In this document: one piece after another, positions 39,960-47,499 of the stretch | How positions within the stretch are numbered: position 1 is the first letter of the stretch | Layout: the number at the start of each line of letters is the position of its first letter | Assembly (NCBI GenBank): GCA_041576235.1 | Contig: JBFGLJ010000002.1 | Location: 1-47,499, forward strand | DNA: 47,499 nt | Reading direction: 5' to 3' | Origin: JABDII01 sp041576235 | GTDB taxonomy: Bacteria; Gemmatimonadota; Gemmatimonadetes; Gemmatimonadales; GWC2-71-9 | The notes under the pieces: model-generated | Database searches by the model: none | What the model was told of the DNA's origin: nothing | Seen by the model: the letters and a program-made list of their open reading frames with translations, nothing else | Made by a program: the position numbers and the translations under genes

Positions 39960-41450
39960 ATGGCCTTCGCGAGCAACACCGAAAACCTGCGCAGGCATCT
40001 CACCGCGTTGAAGGCGGCGGCCCGCTTGTTACGCCGCCAGCCGGACGAGGCGGCGGGATCCGCTCGGCGCATCGCGCAGGTGCTGGCCCGGCAGGAGGGT
40101 GACCATCCGGACATCGCAGCGATGGCGGCACGGCTCGAGGGAGTCCAGGGAGACGACCTCGCGGACGACCTCAAGGCGTTGATCGCCATGCTCGATGAGG
40201 CGATTGTCCGGGAATCCGCGCCGGGCGGGGTGGTGCTCCTGGTGGAGGACGACCCCGAGCTCGTCAAACTCTTCACCCATGCGCTCGGGAAGGCAGGCTG
40301 GGAGGTCGCGTCCGCCGCCACCGCCGCAGAGGCGCGCTCAGTGGTCGAACGCCGGGACGTCTCCGCCATCGTGCTCGATCTCATGCTCCCCGATACCGAT
40401 GGCCGAAACCTCCTGCTCCAGCTCAAGGAACAGCCTCAGTCGGCAGCCATTCCAGTGCTCGTCGCGTCCGCCCATGCCGACCCGCATGTCAAGGCCGAGT
40501 GCCTGGCCTTGGGCGCGACCGACTTCCTCAAGAAGCCACTCAAGCCGCGTAAACTCCTCGACCTACTTGCCCGTCGGGCACGACCCTCATCTCCCGCTGA
40601 CCCCAGCGACCCGGCGGTGGCGGTTCGTTTGGCGGATCGGGTCGCCTTGAGCGCGGCCTTTCGAGCGACGGGCGGCGGGAATCGGGCACTGGCCTTGGTC
40701 GGGCCGGCGCAGCCCGATGCCGGCCCTGGCTCGGGACGCACACCCCTCGAGGACATCGTGATCGGGGTTGGGGCCGGGCTCACGGCGGCCGTCGGCGACG
40801 ACGGTCTCGTGGCCCGCCACGGAGAGGATGAACTCGCGGTGCTGTTTCGTGGGGGTGACCGTGAGCCGTTCAGGATTCTGGAACAGGCGCGGCAGGACCT
40901 GCGCGCCCGCCAGGGGCAACAACTCGACTTTGTGGCCGGGTTGGTCTCCCTGACCGAGGAGATGTCCCTCGAGGAGGCCACGGATGACGCCGGCCGGCTG
41001 CTCTACAGCGCCCTCGGTTCGCCTGGGGGCCGGGTGCTCTGCGATCTCGACGAGGTGGTATCACCAAACGTGCGGGTGCTCCTGGCCGAAGACGACCCGC
41101 TCACGGCCAAACTCCTCATCTATCGGCTCACCCGCGAGCCGGCCTATCAAGTGACCCATTGCATTGACGGGGCGGAGGCCCTGGCGGCCGTCCGGGAAGA
41201 ACAGTACGACATCGCCCTTCTCGACATCAACATGCCCGGCCTGGATGGGTTCGACCTCCTAGCACGCATGCGCGCGATGCCCCGCTACCGGCGCACACCC
41301 ATCGCCATCTTGACCGCACTGGGCGGGGAACAGACCGTGATCCGCGGCCTGGAGCTGGGCGCCAACGACTACATCATCAAACCCTTCTCTCCATCGGAAG
41401 TCATCGCCCGCATGCGCCGCCTCCTGGGGCGCTCGGTGCGGGGCCGCTGA
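39960..41450 (+). CDS. Double-receiver response regulator with a degenerate GGDEF-like middle domain
   Basis: 496 aa. The N-terminal 80 residues are helical. Receiver 1 spans about 90-205 (VVLLVEDDPELVKLFTHALG; phospho-Asp in IVLDLMLPDTDGR; KKPLKPRKLLD). A middle domain of about 150 residues contains ARHGEDELAVLFRGGD where a diguanylate cyclase would have GG(D/E)EF, so it is very probably inactive for c-di-GMP synthesis. Receiver 2 spans about 370-495 (VRVLLAEDDPLTAKLLIYRL; IALLDINMPGLDGFDLLARM; GANDYIIKPFSPSEVIARMR). It begins an operon with a HEAT protein and a polysaccharide synthase and probably controls that synthase through protein contacts. The partner kinase is not in the window. Confidence 0.87.
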   Translation: MAFASNTENLRRHLTALKAAARLLRRQPDEAAGSARRIAQVLARQEGDHPDIAAMAARLEGVQGDDLADDLKALIAMLDEAIVRESAPGGVVLLVEDDPELVKLFTHALGKAGWEVASAATAAEARSVVERRDVSAIVLDLMLPDTDGRNLLLQLKEQPQSAAIPVLVASAHADPHVKAECLALGATDFLKKPLKPRKLLDLLARRARPSSPADPSDPAVAVRLADRVALSAAFRATGGGNRALALVGPAQPDAGPGSGRTPLEDIVIGVGAGLTAAVGDDGLVARHGEDELAVLFRGGDREPFRILEQARQDLRARQGQQLDFVAGLVSLTEEMSLEEATDDAGRLLYSALGSPGGRVLCDLDEVVSPNVRVLLAEDDPLTAKLLIYRLTREPAYQVTHCIDGAEALAAVREEQYDIALLDINMPGLDGFDLLARMRAMPRYRRTPIAILTALGGEQTVIRGLELGANDYIIKPFSPSEVIARMRRLLGRSVRGR

Positions 41451-42514
41451 TGGACGGGGTCGCGACCCTTCCTTTTGCGGATCGTGGCTTCCAGCTGGTT
41501 GCGGCTGCCACACTGCTGCTCCTACTGTGCGCCGTCGCGTTCACGTTGGTCACGGGGTGGCTGCGCACCCAAGCCATCCGCGAGCGGCGGCGGTGGGAGC
41601 GGCTCGAACGCCAGTGGGAGCCCACAACATTGGCGGTGCTGGCGGGCGATGAGAGCACCGGCAGCCTCCGCGCTCTCGTCCACGGCAGAGACGAGCGACG
41701 GTTTGTCAGTTTCCTGTTGCGATTCGCCCGCCAACTGAAGGGGCCCGAAGCCGAAGCGGTGCGCCAGCTCGCCGCACCCCACCTACACCAGATCGCAGCC
41801 GATCTCCATCATCGCAACGCCGAGCACCGCGCTCGCGCTTTGCAGACGCTGGGTGAGCTGAGCGTGGCCATGTATAGCGATCAGTTCCTCCAGGCACTGA
41901 AGGATCCATCGACCTTAGTGGCCATGAGCGCCGCGCAGGCGCTCAGTCGCGAATACGACCCGGCCTACGCCGAGCAATTGCTGGACGCGCTGGCGCGATT
42001 CGATCAGTGGAGTGTCAACTACCTTGCGGCGTTGCTCAGCACCATGGGACCCGAGTCGGCCGAGGCGCTCCGGGGCGCCCTGGGCGACACCAGTCGCCCG
42101 CCGCGGGTGCGCGCGGTGGTAGCCGCCACCCTGACCGCACTGAATGATGTCGAGTCAGTCGATGTCGCCCGCCGGGTGATCGAAGCCGAGGACCAGGTCG
42201 ATCTGGTGGTGCGGTGTCTCCGGCTAGTCGAGAAGCTCGGCGCGGATGACCAGCTTCCGGCTGTGCGGTCCCTCCTCATGTCTCCCGAGCCTGGAATCCG
42301 GGCACGGGCGCTCCGGACTCTTGCCCGGATCGGAGGGTCGGACGACGCGGATCGCATCAAGGCGGGTCTCACCGATGAATCCAATTGGGTGGTGTTGCAC
42401 GCGGTGCGCGGTCTCAGCGAACTGGGGGAGACGGAGTTGCTCGAGGACATCGCGGCCTCCGAACACGGGGCGGCGGAAGCCGCACGCGAACTCTTGTGGG
42501 AAGGGTCTGCTTGA
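41450..42514 (+). CDS. Membrane-anchored HEAT-repeat protein
   Basis: 354 aa; its ATG overlaps the regulator's TGA (TGATG). One N-terminal membrane helix (LVAAATLLLLLCAVAFTLVT) is followed by a basic region, then about eight HEAT-like helical pairs (EHRARALQTLGELSVAMYSD; STLVAMSAAQALSREYDPAY; PGIRARALRTLARIGGSDDA; SNWVVLHAVRGLSELGETEL). Such repeats make protein-protein scaffolds. Placed between a response regulator and a membrane glycosyltransferase, it may link the two at the inner membrane. Confidence 0.85.
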   Translation: MDGVATLPFADRGFQLVAAATLLLLLCAVAFTLVTGWLRTQAIRERRRWERLERQWEPTTLAVLAGDESTGSLRALVHGRDERRFVSFLLRFARQLKGPEAEAVRQLAAPHLHQIAADLHHRNAEHRARALQTLGELSVAMYSDQFLQALKDPSTLVAMSAAQALSREYDPAYAEQLLDALARFDQWSVNYLAALLSTMGPESAEALRGALGDTSRPPRVRAVVAATLTALNDVESVDVARRVIEAEDQVDLVVRCLRLVEKLGADDQLPAVRSLLMSPEPGIRARALRTLARIGGSDDADRIKAGLTDESNWVVLHAVRGLSELGETELLEDIAASEHGAAEAARELLWEGSA

Positions 42515-43932
42515 TGGGGAATGCGCTCTGGCTCTTTCTGCTGGTTGTCAATGTCCTGGTGCTCTTCTACTTCATCGTGCTCAACACGACCTACCTCGTC
42601 ACCAGCATCACCGCGTTTCGTTCCCTCCGGGACTACGCCCACCGGCTCAAGACCCTCGACGTGGGATTCCTCATGCGCTCCGGGGCCGCCCTACCGGTCA
42701 CGATCGTCGCGCCGGCCTACAACGAGGAAGCCACCTGCGTCGAGGCGGTCCAGGCCTTGCTCACGCTCGAATACCCCAATTACGAGGTCATCGTCGTCAA
42801 CGACGGATCCAAGGATCAAACGCTCAACCAGTTGACGGCCGCCTTCGACTTGGTCGAGGCTCCGAGGTATCCCTCGGCCACCCTCTCGACGGCACCGGTG
42901 CGCGCAACCTACCGAAGTAAGAGCCATCGGAACCTGTGGGTCGTCGACAAGGCCAACGGGGGGAAGGCCGACGCCATCAATGCCGGCCTCAACCTGGTCC
43001 GGAGCGTGCTCTTCTGCGTCATCGACGCCGACAGCCTGCTCGAACCGGAGGCCTTGATCCGGGTGACCCGGCCCTTCATCGAAGACGACAACACCGTCGC
43101 CGCCGGCGGCATCATCCGGATCGCCAACGGGACCACCGTCCGCGCAGGCCGCGTCCACGATGTGCGCCTGCCGCGCAATCTCCTGGCCCGACTCCAGGTG
43201 CTCGAGTACCTGCGCTCGTTCCACTCCGGCCGCCTGGGCTGGGCCGAGATGAATGCGACATTGATCATCTCGGGGGCGTTCGGCTTGTTCAAGCGCTCGA
43301 TCGTGGTCGATGCCGGCGGGTTCGCCACCGACAGCGTGGGTGAGGACATGGAACTCGTGGTACGACTCCATCGATTCTGCGGAGACAACGGCATCCCATA
43401 CCGCATCGTGTACATCCCCGACCCCGTGGCCTGGACCGAGTGCCCGGAGACCGTTCGCACGTTGGCCAGACAGCGGGACCGGTGGCAGCGCGGCCTGGTG
43501 GACACCCTCATGCGCCACCGGCAGATGCTCTTTCGACCCCGATACGGAGCAGCCGGGCTGCTCTCGTTCCCCTACTATTTTTTTCTCGAGATGCTCGGCC
43601 CCGTCATCGAGGTCGTCGGCTACATCGCCTTCGCGCTGACCATCATCCTCGGACTGGCCTCCGGTGAGTACGTCCTCGCGTTCTTTGCGTTGGCGGTCGT
43701 ATTCGGCATCGCCCTGTCCGTCGCCGCGATCGGGTTGGAAGAACTGAGTTTCCGCCGGTACGCGCGCACCGGCGATCTCCTGCGCCTGTTCTGGCTCGCC
43801 ATCATCGAGAACATCGGCTACCGACAGCTCAATTCGTGGTGGCGCCTTCGCGGCATGTGGTCGGCCATCCGCGGCCGCACGAGCTGGGGCGAGCAACAGA
43901 GGAAAGGGTTTGCGACGACCAGCACCCCCTGA
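42514..43932 (+). CDS. Processive GT2 glycosyltransferase (PgaC/BcsA-like polysaccharide synthase)
   Basis: 472 aa from the ATG at 42514 (TGATG overlap); the longer frame from 42385 is rejected. Helix LFLLVVNVLVLFYFIVLNTT, then the GT-A domain: VTIVAPAYNEEATCVEAVQA, NYEVIVVNDGSKDQTLNQLT, VVDKANGGKADAINAGLNLV, the DxD in FCVIDADSLLEPEAL, GEDMELVVRLHRFCGDNGIP (TED-like), and RQRDRWQRGLVDTLMRH as the QxxRW motif of processive synthases. Three or four C-terminal helices form the channel. The product may be poly-GlcNAc-like, but the sugar is not predictable. There is no PilZ domain, so control is probably through the upstream regulator. Confidence 0.9.
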   Translation: MGNALWLFLLVVNVLVLFYFIVLNTTYLVTSITAFRSLRDYAHRLKTLDVGFLMRSGAALPVTIVAPAYNEEATCVEAVQALLTLEYPNYEVIVVNDGSKDQTLNQLTAAFDLVEAPRYPSATLSTAPVRATYRSKSHRNLWVVDKANGGKADAINAGLNLVRSVLFCVIDADSLLEPEALIRVTRPFIEDDNTVAAGGIIRIANGTTVRAGRVHDVRLPRNLLARLQVLEYLRSFHSGRLGWAEMNATLIISGAFGLFKRSIVVDAGGFATDSVGEDMELVVRLHRFCGDNGIPYRIVYIPDPVAWTECPETVRTLARQRDRWQRGLVDTLMRHRQMLFRPRYGAAGLLSFPYYFFLEMLGPVIEVVGYIAFALTIILGLASGEYVLAFFALAVVFGIALSVAAIGLEELSFRRYARTGDLLRLFWLAIIENIGYRQLNSWWRLRGMWSAIRGRTSWGEQQRKGFATTSTP

Positions 43933-46384
43933 GGGACGACGCGGCCGCCCCGCGCGCCTGATCGCGGCCGCCGCCCTCCTAGGCGGCGGCCTCGTAGCGC
44001 TCGGCACCCCGCTCGGACCACTGCCGCCGCTCGGGCCCTTACTCGACCCCGCCAGCGGGGTGTGGGCCGTGGCACGCAGCGCTATCCTCCCAGCCAGCGC
44101 AACGGCTCGCCTCCCAGGCCTCGACGGCCCGGTTTCCGTCGTATACGACCGCCGGGGCGTGCCGCACATCTTCGCCGAAACCGAAGCCGATGCGTACCGC
44201 GCCCAGGGATACGTCGTGGCAAGGGACAGGCTCTTCCAGCTCGAGCTGCAAACCCGCGCCACCACCGGCCGGCTCACCGAATGGGTCGGCCCGCTGGCAC
44301 TCCCGGCCGACCGCCTCATGCGCTCGTTGGGATTGGCCGGCGTGGCCGAGCGGCAGTTCGCGCAACTCGATACGACCGCTCCCGATCACCTCGCCTTGCG
44401 TGCCTACGCCGAAGGTGTGAACGCCTGGATCACCGGACTCGAGCCGCGACATCTGCCCCTCGAGTATCGCCTCCTCGATATCCGCCCCGAGCCCTGGCGG
44501 CCGGAGCACACACTATACCTCCTGCAGCGCATGAACTGGACCCTCTCCTACGGCCAGTTGACGCCCAAGCGCGAGCGGGTCGCCGCCTTGGTCGGACCCC
44601 GCGCCGCCGACGCGTTGCTCGCTCCGTGGAGCCCAATCCAAGAACCGATTATTCCAAACGGGCGCGAGGCGCCGCGGTTCGACTTCACCCCGCTGCCCGA
44701 GCCGGAACTGGGACCGGGTCGTCTCGCACTCGACCCCGTCCCCACCCCGCCCTCCACAGAGGGACCTCTCGGCAGTAACAACTGGGCCCTCGCGGGGGCC
44801 CGCACCGGGTCCGGGTTTCCGATTCTCGCGGGCGATCCCCATCTCGAACTCACCCTCCCGTCGATCTGGTACGAGATCCATCTCGTGGTCCCCGGTGTGC
44901 TCGATGTCTACGGCGCCACCATTCCGGGCGCACCCGGGGTCATCATCGGCTTCAACCGCCACCTCGCGTGGAGCTTCACCAACACCGAAGCCGATGTGAT
45001 GGATTACTACCGTGAAGCGGTGGACGATGCCGCGGCGCCCACCCGGACCCGTCTCGACGGCGGATGGCGGGACGTCGAGCGCCGCCTCGAGACCTACCGT
45101 GACCGCGACGGGGCTGTCGTGGCGCGGGACACGTTCTTCACCAGCCACCGCGGGCCGCTCCTGCGCGAGGGGGACGCATGGCTCTCGCTCCGGTGGACAG
45201 CGCTCGAGCCCTCGCGCACCCAGCGCGCCCTGCTCGCGGCCCCCAAGGCAGAGAATGCCAGGGATTGGCTTACCGCGATGGAGGCCTTCGCCGTCCCGCC
45301 GCAGAACGCCCTGGTCGCCGATCGATTCGGAACCATCGCCATTCGCTCGACCGGTCACTTCCCGCTCCGGCCGGCGTCTCGGGGAGGACGCGTTCTCGAT
45401 GGATCCACCAGCGCAAATGACTGGACGGGCTACCGGCCTCCCGCCCGGATGCCGCAGGCCATCGATCCCGACCAAGGCTACCTGGCCTCGGCGAATCAAC
45501 AGCCCAGCGATCCCCTTGCCGACAGCACCTATCTCGGGGCCGACTGGCGGCAGCCGTGGCGCGCCATCCAGATCAACCGCCTCCTCCGCGCACGGCACGA
45601 CTGGACTCCCGAAGAGGTCGCGCGATTGCAGACCGATCCCCGAAGCGCCAAGGCCGATTTCTTCGTGCCGTATTTTCGCGACGCCGTCGCGCGCCTCAGC
45701 GAGCAAGGTCGAGCCGACTCGATCGTGGTCGAGGCCGGCCGGATGCTCGGCACATGGGACCTCCGCTACACGCTCGAGAGCGCCCAGGCCGTCCTGTTCG
45801 AGTTCGCCATGGAGGAACTGACCACTCGCATCTGGGACGAACTCGGCGACGACGAGAGCACGCGCGCCCACACGCCACCCAGCGCCCTGCTCCCCAGGCT
45901 GCTCGAGGATCCCACCAACGCTTGGTGGGATGTCCGGGCCACCGACGTCGCCGAGACCCGTGATTCGATCCTGCTCTCCAGCCTCCGTGCGGGCTTCGAG
46001 CGGGCGAGAGAGGAACATGGTCCTCCCGGCACGGTTTCATGGCACTGGGGCAACGTGCGGCAGATGCAGATCCATCATCTGCTCCGCATCCCAGCGCTGT
46101 CCGCGCTCGACGTGCCCAACGCAGGGGGCACGGGCACGCTCAGTCCCATGGGCGCGCACGGCACCCACGGGGCCAGCTGGCGGATGGTGGTGGAGCTCGG
46201 GCCCAAAGAGGTCCGCGCCCGGACCATCTACCCGGGAGGCCAATCGGGCAATCCGGCGAGCCCCTGGTATCAGGACCGTCTCGCGCGGTGGTCGGCCGGA
46301 GAGCTGGATGCGGTGTCGTTCCCCGTGTCGCCCGAGGAGCTATTGGCCAACCAGGTGAGCGCGCGTCTCTCCCTCACCCCCTGA
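43910..46384 (+). CDS. Penicillin-acylase-family Ntn hydrolase
   Basis: 824 aa from a TTG at 43910 (AGGAAAGG just upstream), overlapping the synthase gene by 23 nt. An N-terminal membrane segment (ARLIAAAALLGGGLVALGTP) leads to VVYDRRGVPHIFAETEADAY, RAQGYVVARDRLFQLELQTR, and the autocatalytic site LGSNNWALAG, where Ser289 becomes the N-terminal nucleophile after cleavage. GDPHLELTLPSIWYEIHLVV, GVIIGFNRHLAWSFTNTEAD and YLASANQQPSD belong to the beta subunit. Family members cleave beta-lactam side chains, acyl-homoserine lactones or other amides. In this operon it could act on an acylated polysaccharide or on a signal. The substrate is unknown. Confidence 0.92.
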   Translation: MRRPAPPEGRRGRPARLIAAAALLGGGLVALGTPLGPLPPLGPLLDPASGVWAVARSAILPASATARLPGLDGPVSVVYDRRGVPHIFAETEADAYRAQGYVVARDRLFQLELQTRATTGRLTEWVGPLALPADRLMRSLGLAGVAERQFAQLDTTAPDHLALRAYAEGVNAWITGLEPRHLPLEYRLLDIRPEPWRPEHTLYLLQRMNWTLSYGQLTPKRERVAALVGPRAADALLAPWSPIQEPIIPNGREAPRFDFTPLPEPELGPGRLALDPVPTPPSTEGPLGSNNWALAGARTGSGFPILAGDPHLELTLPSIWYEIHLVVPGVLDVYGATIPGAPGVIIGFNRHLAWSFTNTEADVMDYYREAVDDAAAPTRTRLDGGWRDVERRLETYRDRDGAVVARDTFFTSHRGPLLREGDAWLSLRWTALEPSRTQRALLAAPKAENARDWLTAMEAFAVPPQNALVADRFGTIAIRSTGHFPLRPASRGGRVLDGSTSANDWTGYRPPARMPQAIDPDQGYLASANQQPSDPLADSTYLGADWRQPWRAIQINRLLRARHDWTPEEVARLQTDPRSAKADFFVPYFRDAVARLSEQGRADSIVVEAGRMLGTWDLRYTLESAQAVLFEFAMEELTTRIWDELGDDESTRAHTPPSALLPRLLEDPTNAWWDVRATDVAETRDSILLSSLRAGFERAREEHGPPGTVSWHWGNVRQMQIHHLLRIPALSALDVPNAGGTGTLSPMGAHGTHGASWRMVVELGPKEVRARTIYPGGQSGNPASPWYQDRLARWSAGELDAVSFPVSPEELLANQVSARLSLTP

Positions 46385-46388
46385 CGCC

Positions 46389-46751
46389 ATGCGAACCGTG
46401 ATCCGCCTCCTGCTGCTCGCCGCCGCCGTGGCCCTCGGTACCCAGGCCGTCGGCTGGGTCGCCCCCGCTGGGGTGGGACTCCTGTGGGGGGTAGTGGGGG
46501 GAGACACCCGCCGACCCGTGCTCGTCGGCGCGGCCGCGGCGGTGGCGGGGTGGGCCGGGCTCCTGGTGAGCCACGCGATCTGGGGTGATTTGGGCGCGCT
46601 CCTGTCCCGTCTGGGCGGTGTCGTGGGGCTCCCCTGGCCCGTTCTGCTCGGGGCCCCGCTCCTCCTCGGCGCTTCATCTTGCGGGTTGGCCGCCTGGTGT
46701 GGCACCGAGGCTTGCCGATTCCTTGGGCCGCGTCGGGAAACTGTGAGCTAG
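46389..46751 (+). CDS. Small integral membrane protein of unknown function
   Basis: 120 aa, starting 5 nt after the acylase stop, so co-transcribed. Three or four hydrophobic segments: LLLLAAAVALGTQAVGWV, VGLLWGVVGGDTRRPVLVGA with AAAVAGWAGLLVSHAIW, and VLLGAPLLLGASSCGLAAW. No family recognised. It is very rich in Gly, Ala and Leu, so composition alone produces weak matches to many proteins. Confidence 0.55.
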   Translation: MRTVIRLLLLAAAVALGTQAVGWVAPAGVGLLWGVVGGDTRRPVLVGAAAAVAGWAGLLVSHAIWGDLGALLSRLGGVVGLPWPVLLGAPLLLGASSCGLAAWCGTEACRFLGPRRETVS

Positions 46752-46891
46752 ATCGCGGCCCCGAGCCGCAGGGAGGCTCATGTTCCAAGCCCCCAGACGC
46801 CGGGAGCGCCCATGACCCAGAGCCCAGCCCTTTCTTCCTTCAACCCCACCTTGAGCTGAATCGGCCAGCGCCACGCGGAGGGACCTGGTGG

Positions 46892-47499
46892 TTGCCTAGG
46901 ATCAGCATCCTGCTGGCGGCGGGATGGGTTCCATTCGCCTACGCCCTGGCACCGTGGCTCGTTCGGAAGGCCTATCGGGGCGAGAGTCTCGCCCTCTTCA
47001 ACGCGGTCATCACGGGACAGGCACAGCACCCGGTGTCGCACTACCTCGCGGTATGGTTTCGCGCGGCGCACGCGATCACGGGCGCCTTGGTCATCATCCT
47101 CGGGCTGGTCTACGTCGTGATGCGGTGGGCGCCACGGGCTCGCCCCCTCCTCGACCGCAGCCTCGATCTTCTCAGGACCGCACCCAGCGATACCAGAACG
47201 CTCCTCACCTTCTCCATCTGGTTCGGGTTCGTTGCCGGTTTGGGCGAGGGCCTGCTTCTGTGGCTGCTGCAGCGGCTGCACCTGCTCACCTGGAAGATGG
47301 GCCTGTTGACGGTGACCGCGGAGATCATCGGCGCCTCGCTCGTCGTGGCGGTTCTGGTCTTTGGCGGGCTGGGGATCCTGGCCGCGGTGCTGGCGCGTCT
47401 CTGGCCCCGCGTGCCGGTCGGAGCTGGCGTGGTCTTCGTCTTCGTCTTTCTCACGGCGTACAACTGGCTCGGCGTGCCGCTCACCGGACGCCTCCAGGA
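46892..47499 (+). CDS. Membrane protein, N-terminal part (cut by window end)
   Basis: About 202 codons open from a TTG at 46892 (GGAGG about 9 nt upstream) to the edge. Reading: ISILLAAGWVPFAYALAPWL, LAVWFRAAHAITGALVIILG, LLTFSIWFGFVAGLGEGLLL, AEIIGASLVVAVLVFGGLGI and VGAGVVFVFVFLTAYNWLGV give five membrane helices so far. The layout recalls the membrane part that precedes a periplasmic sulfatase/alkaline-phosphatase domain, but that domain would be outside the window. The 140 bp before it (46752-46891) hold nothing recognisable. Confidence 0.55.
   Translation, partial: MPRISILLAAGWVPFAYALAPWLVRKAYRGESLALFNAVITGQAQHPVSHYLAVWFRAAHAITGALVIILGLVYVVMRWAPRARPLLDRSLDLLRTAPSDTRTLLTFSIWFGFVAGLGEGLLLWLLQRLHLLTWKMGLLTVTAEIIGASLVVAVLVFGGLGILAAVLARLWPRVPVGAGVVFVFVFLTAYNWLGVPLTGRLQ

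Noticed and set aside
42691..44319. Minus-strand frame of 542 aa across the synthase and acylase genes
   Set aside because: Antisense shadow of two well-recognised genes. No domain is visible and composition is typical of an antisense frame.
44513..46018. Minus-strand frame of 501 aa inside the acylase gene
   Set aside because: Antisense shadow of a penicillin-acylase-family gene with all its motifs intact on the plus strand.

Overview
The window is high-GC bacterial chromosome with dense, mostly co-directional operons joined by 4-nt stop/start overlaps (ATGA, GTGA, TAATG, TGATG). It carries many lipoproteins, an OmpA-type outer-membrane protein and a MacA/MacB-like exporter, so the cell is diderm. 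The gene families (di-haem DUF1111 protein, a D-aminoacylase of the GFINMLSW type, a free-standing four-helix-bundle protein, a histone-deacetylase-like enzyme) suggest a soil or sediment bacterium of the Gemmatimonadota or a similar phylum. That placement is inferred from family resemblance, not from a marker gene.

Layout. 1-2190: a minus-strand operon of a DtxR/MntR-type metalloregulator, a di-haem cytochrome lipoprotein and a Rieske-like protein (cut by the window edge), behind a promoter that carries a perfect DtxR-like palindrome. 2315-5709: a TPR remnant, an ACT-domain protein, a PP2C phosphatase and NADP-type glutamate dehydrogenase. 5706-8181 (minus): NudL-type Nudix hydrolase, alpha/beta hydrolase, LD-carboxypeptidase. 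8277-9957: RsbRD-like protein and a GT2 glycosyltransferase.

7211-10842 contains four tracts of a degenerate 7-bp repeat in alternating orientation. They bracket a four-helix-bundle (S23/IVS/Avd-like) gene and a small unknown gene. 11101-14127 is an integron gene-cassette array without an integrase (CALIN type). It has three well-formed attC sites with complementary arms, further core half-sites, and a series of lower-GC plus-strand cassettes encoding mostly small membrane proteins of unknown role. A HExxH protein of M35 type follows at 14621.

15366-21616: APC permease with C-terminal regulatory domains, GT4 glycosyltransferase just downstream of tRNA-Asn, XdhC-family protein, class IV aminotransferase and a sulfotransferase-like protein. 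21749-27330: a five-gene operon (31-residue membrane peptide, Na+/solute symporter, D-aminoacylase-like lipoprotein, RCK K+ channel, M20 amidohydrolase) that looks like uptake and cleavage of acylated amino acids or peptides. 27332-33683 (mostly minus): HDAC-like fusion protein, outer-membrane protein, DUF2071 protein, EamA and AI-2E transporters. 33902-39696: MacA-like adaptor, ABC ATPase, two FtsX/MacB permeases, then OmpA with calcium-binding repeats. 39960-46751: double-receiver regulator, HEAT-repeat membrane protein, processive GT2 synthase, penicillin-acylase-family enzyme and a small membrane protein in one overlapping operon. 46892-47499 is the start of a membrane protein cut by the window end.

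The strongest candidates for something new are the integrase-less cassette array, with its collapsed boundary sites, and the heptamer-repeat region beside it.
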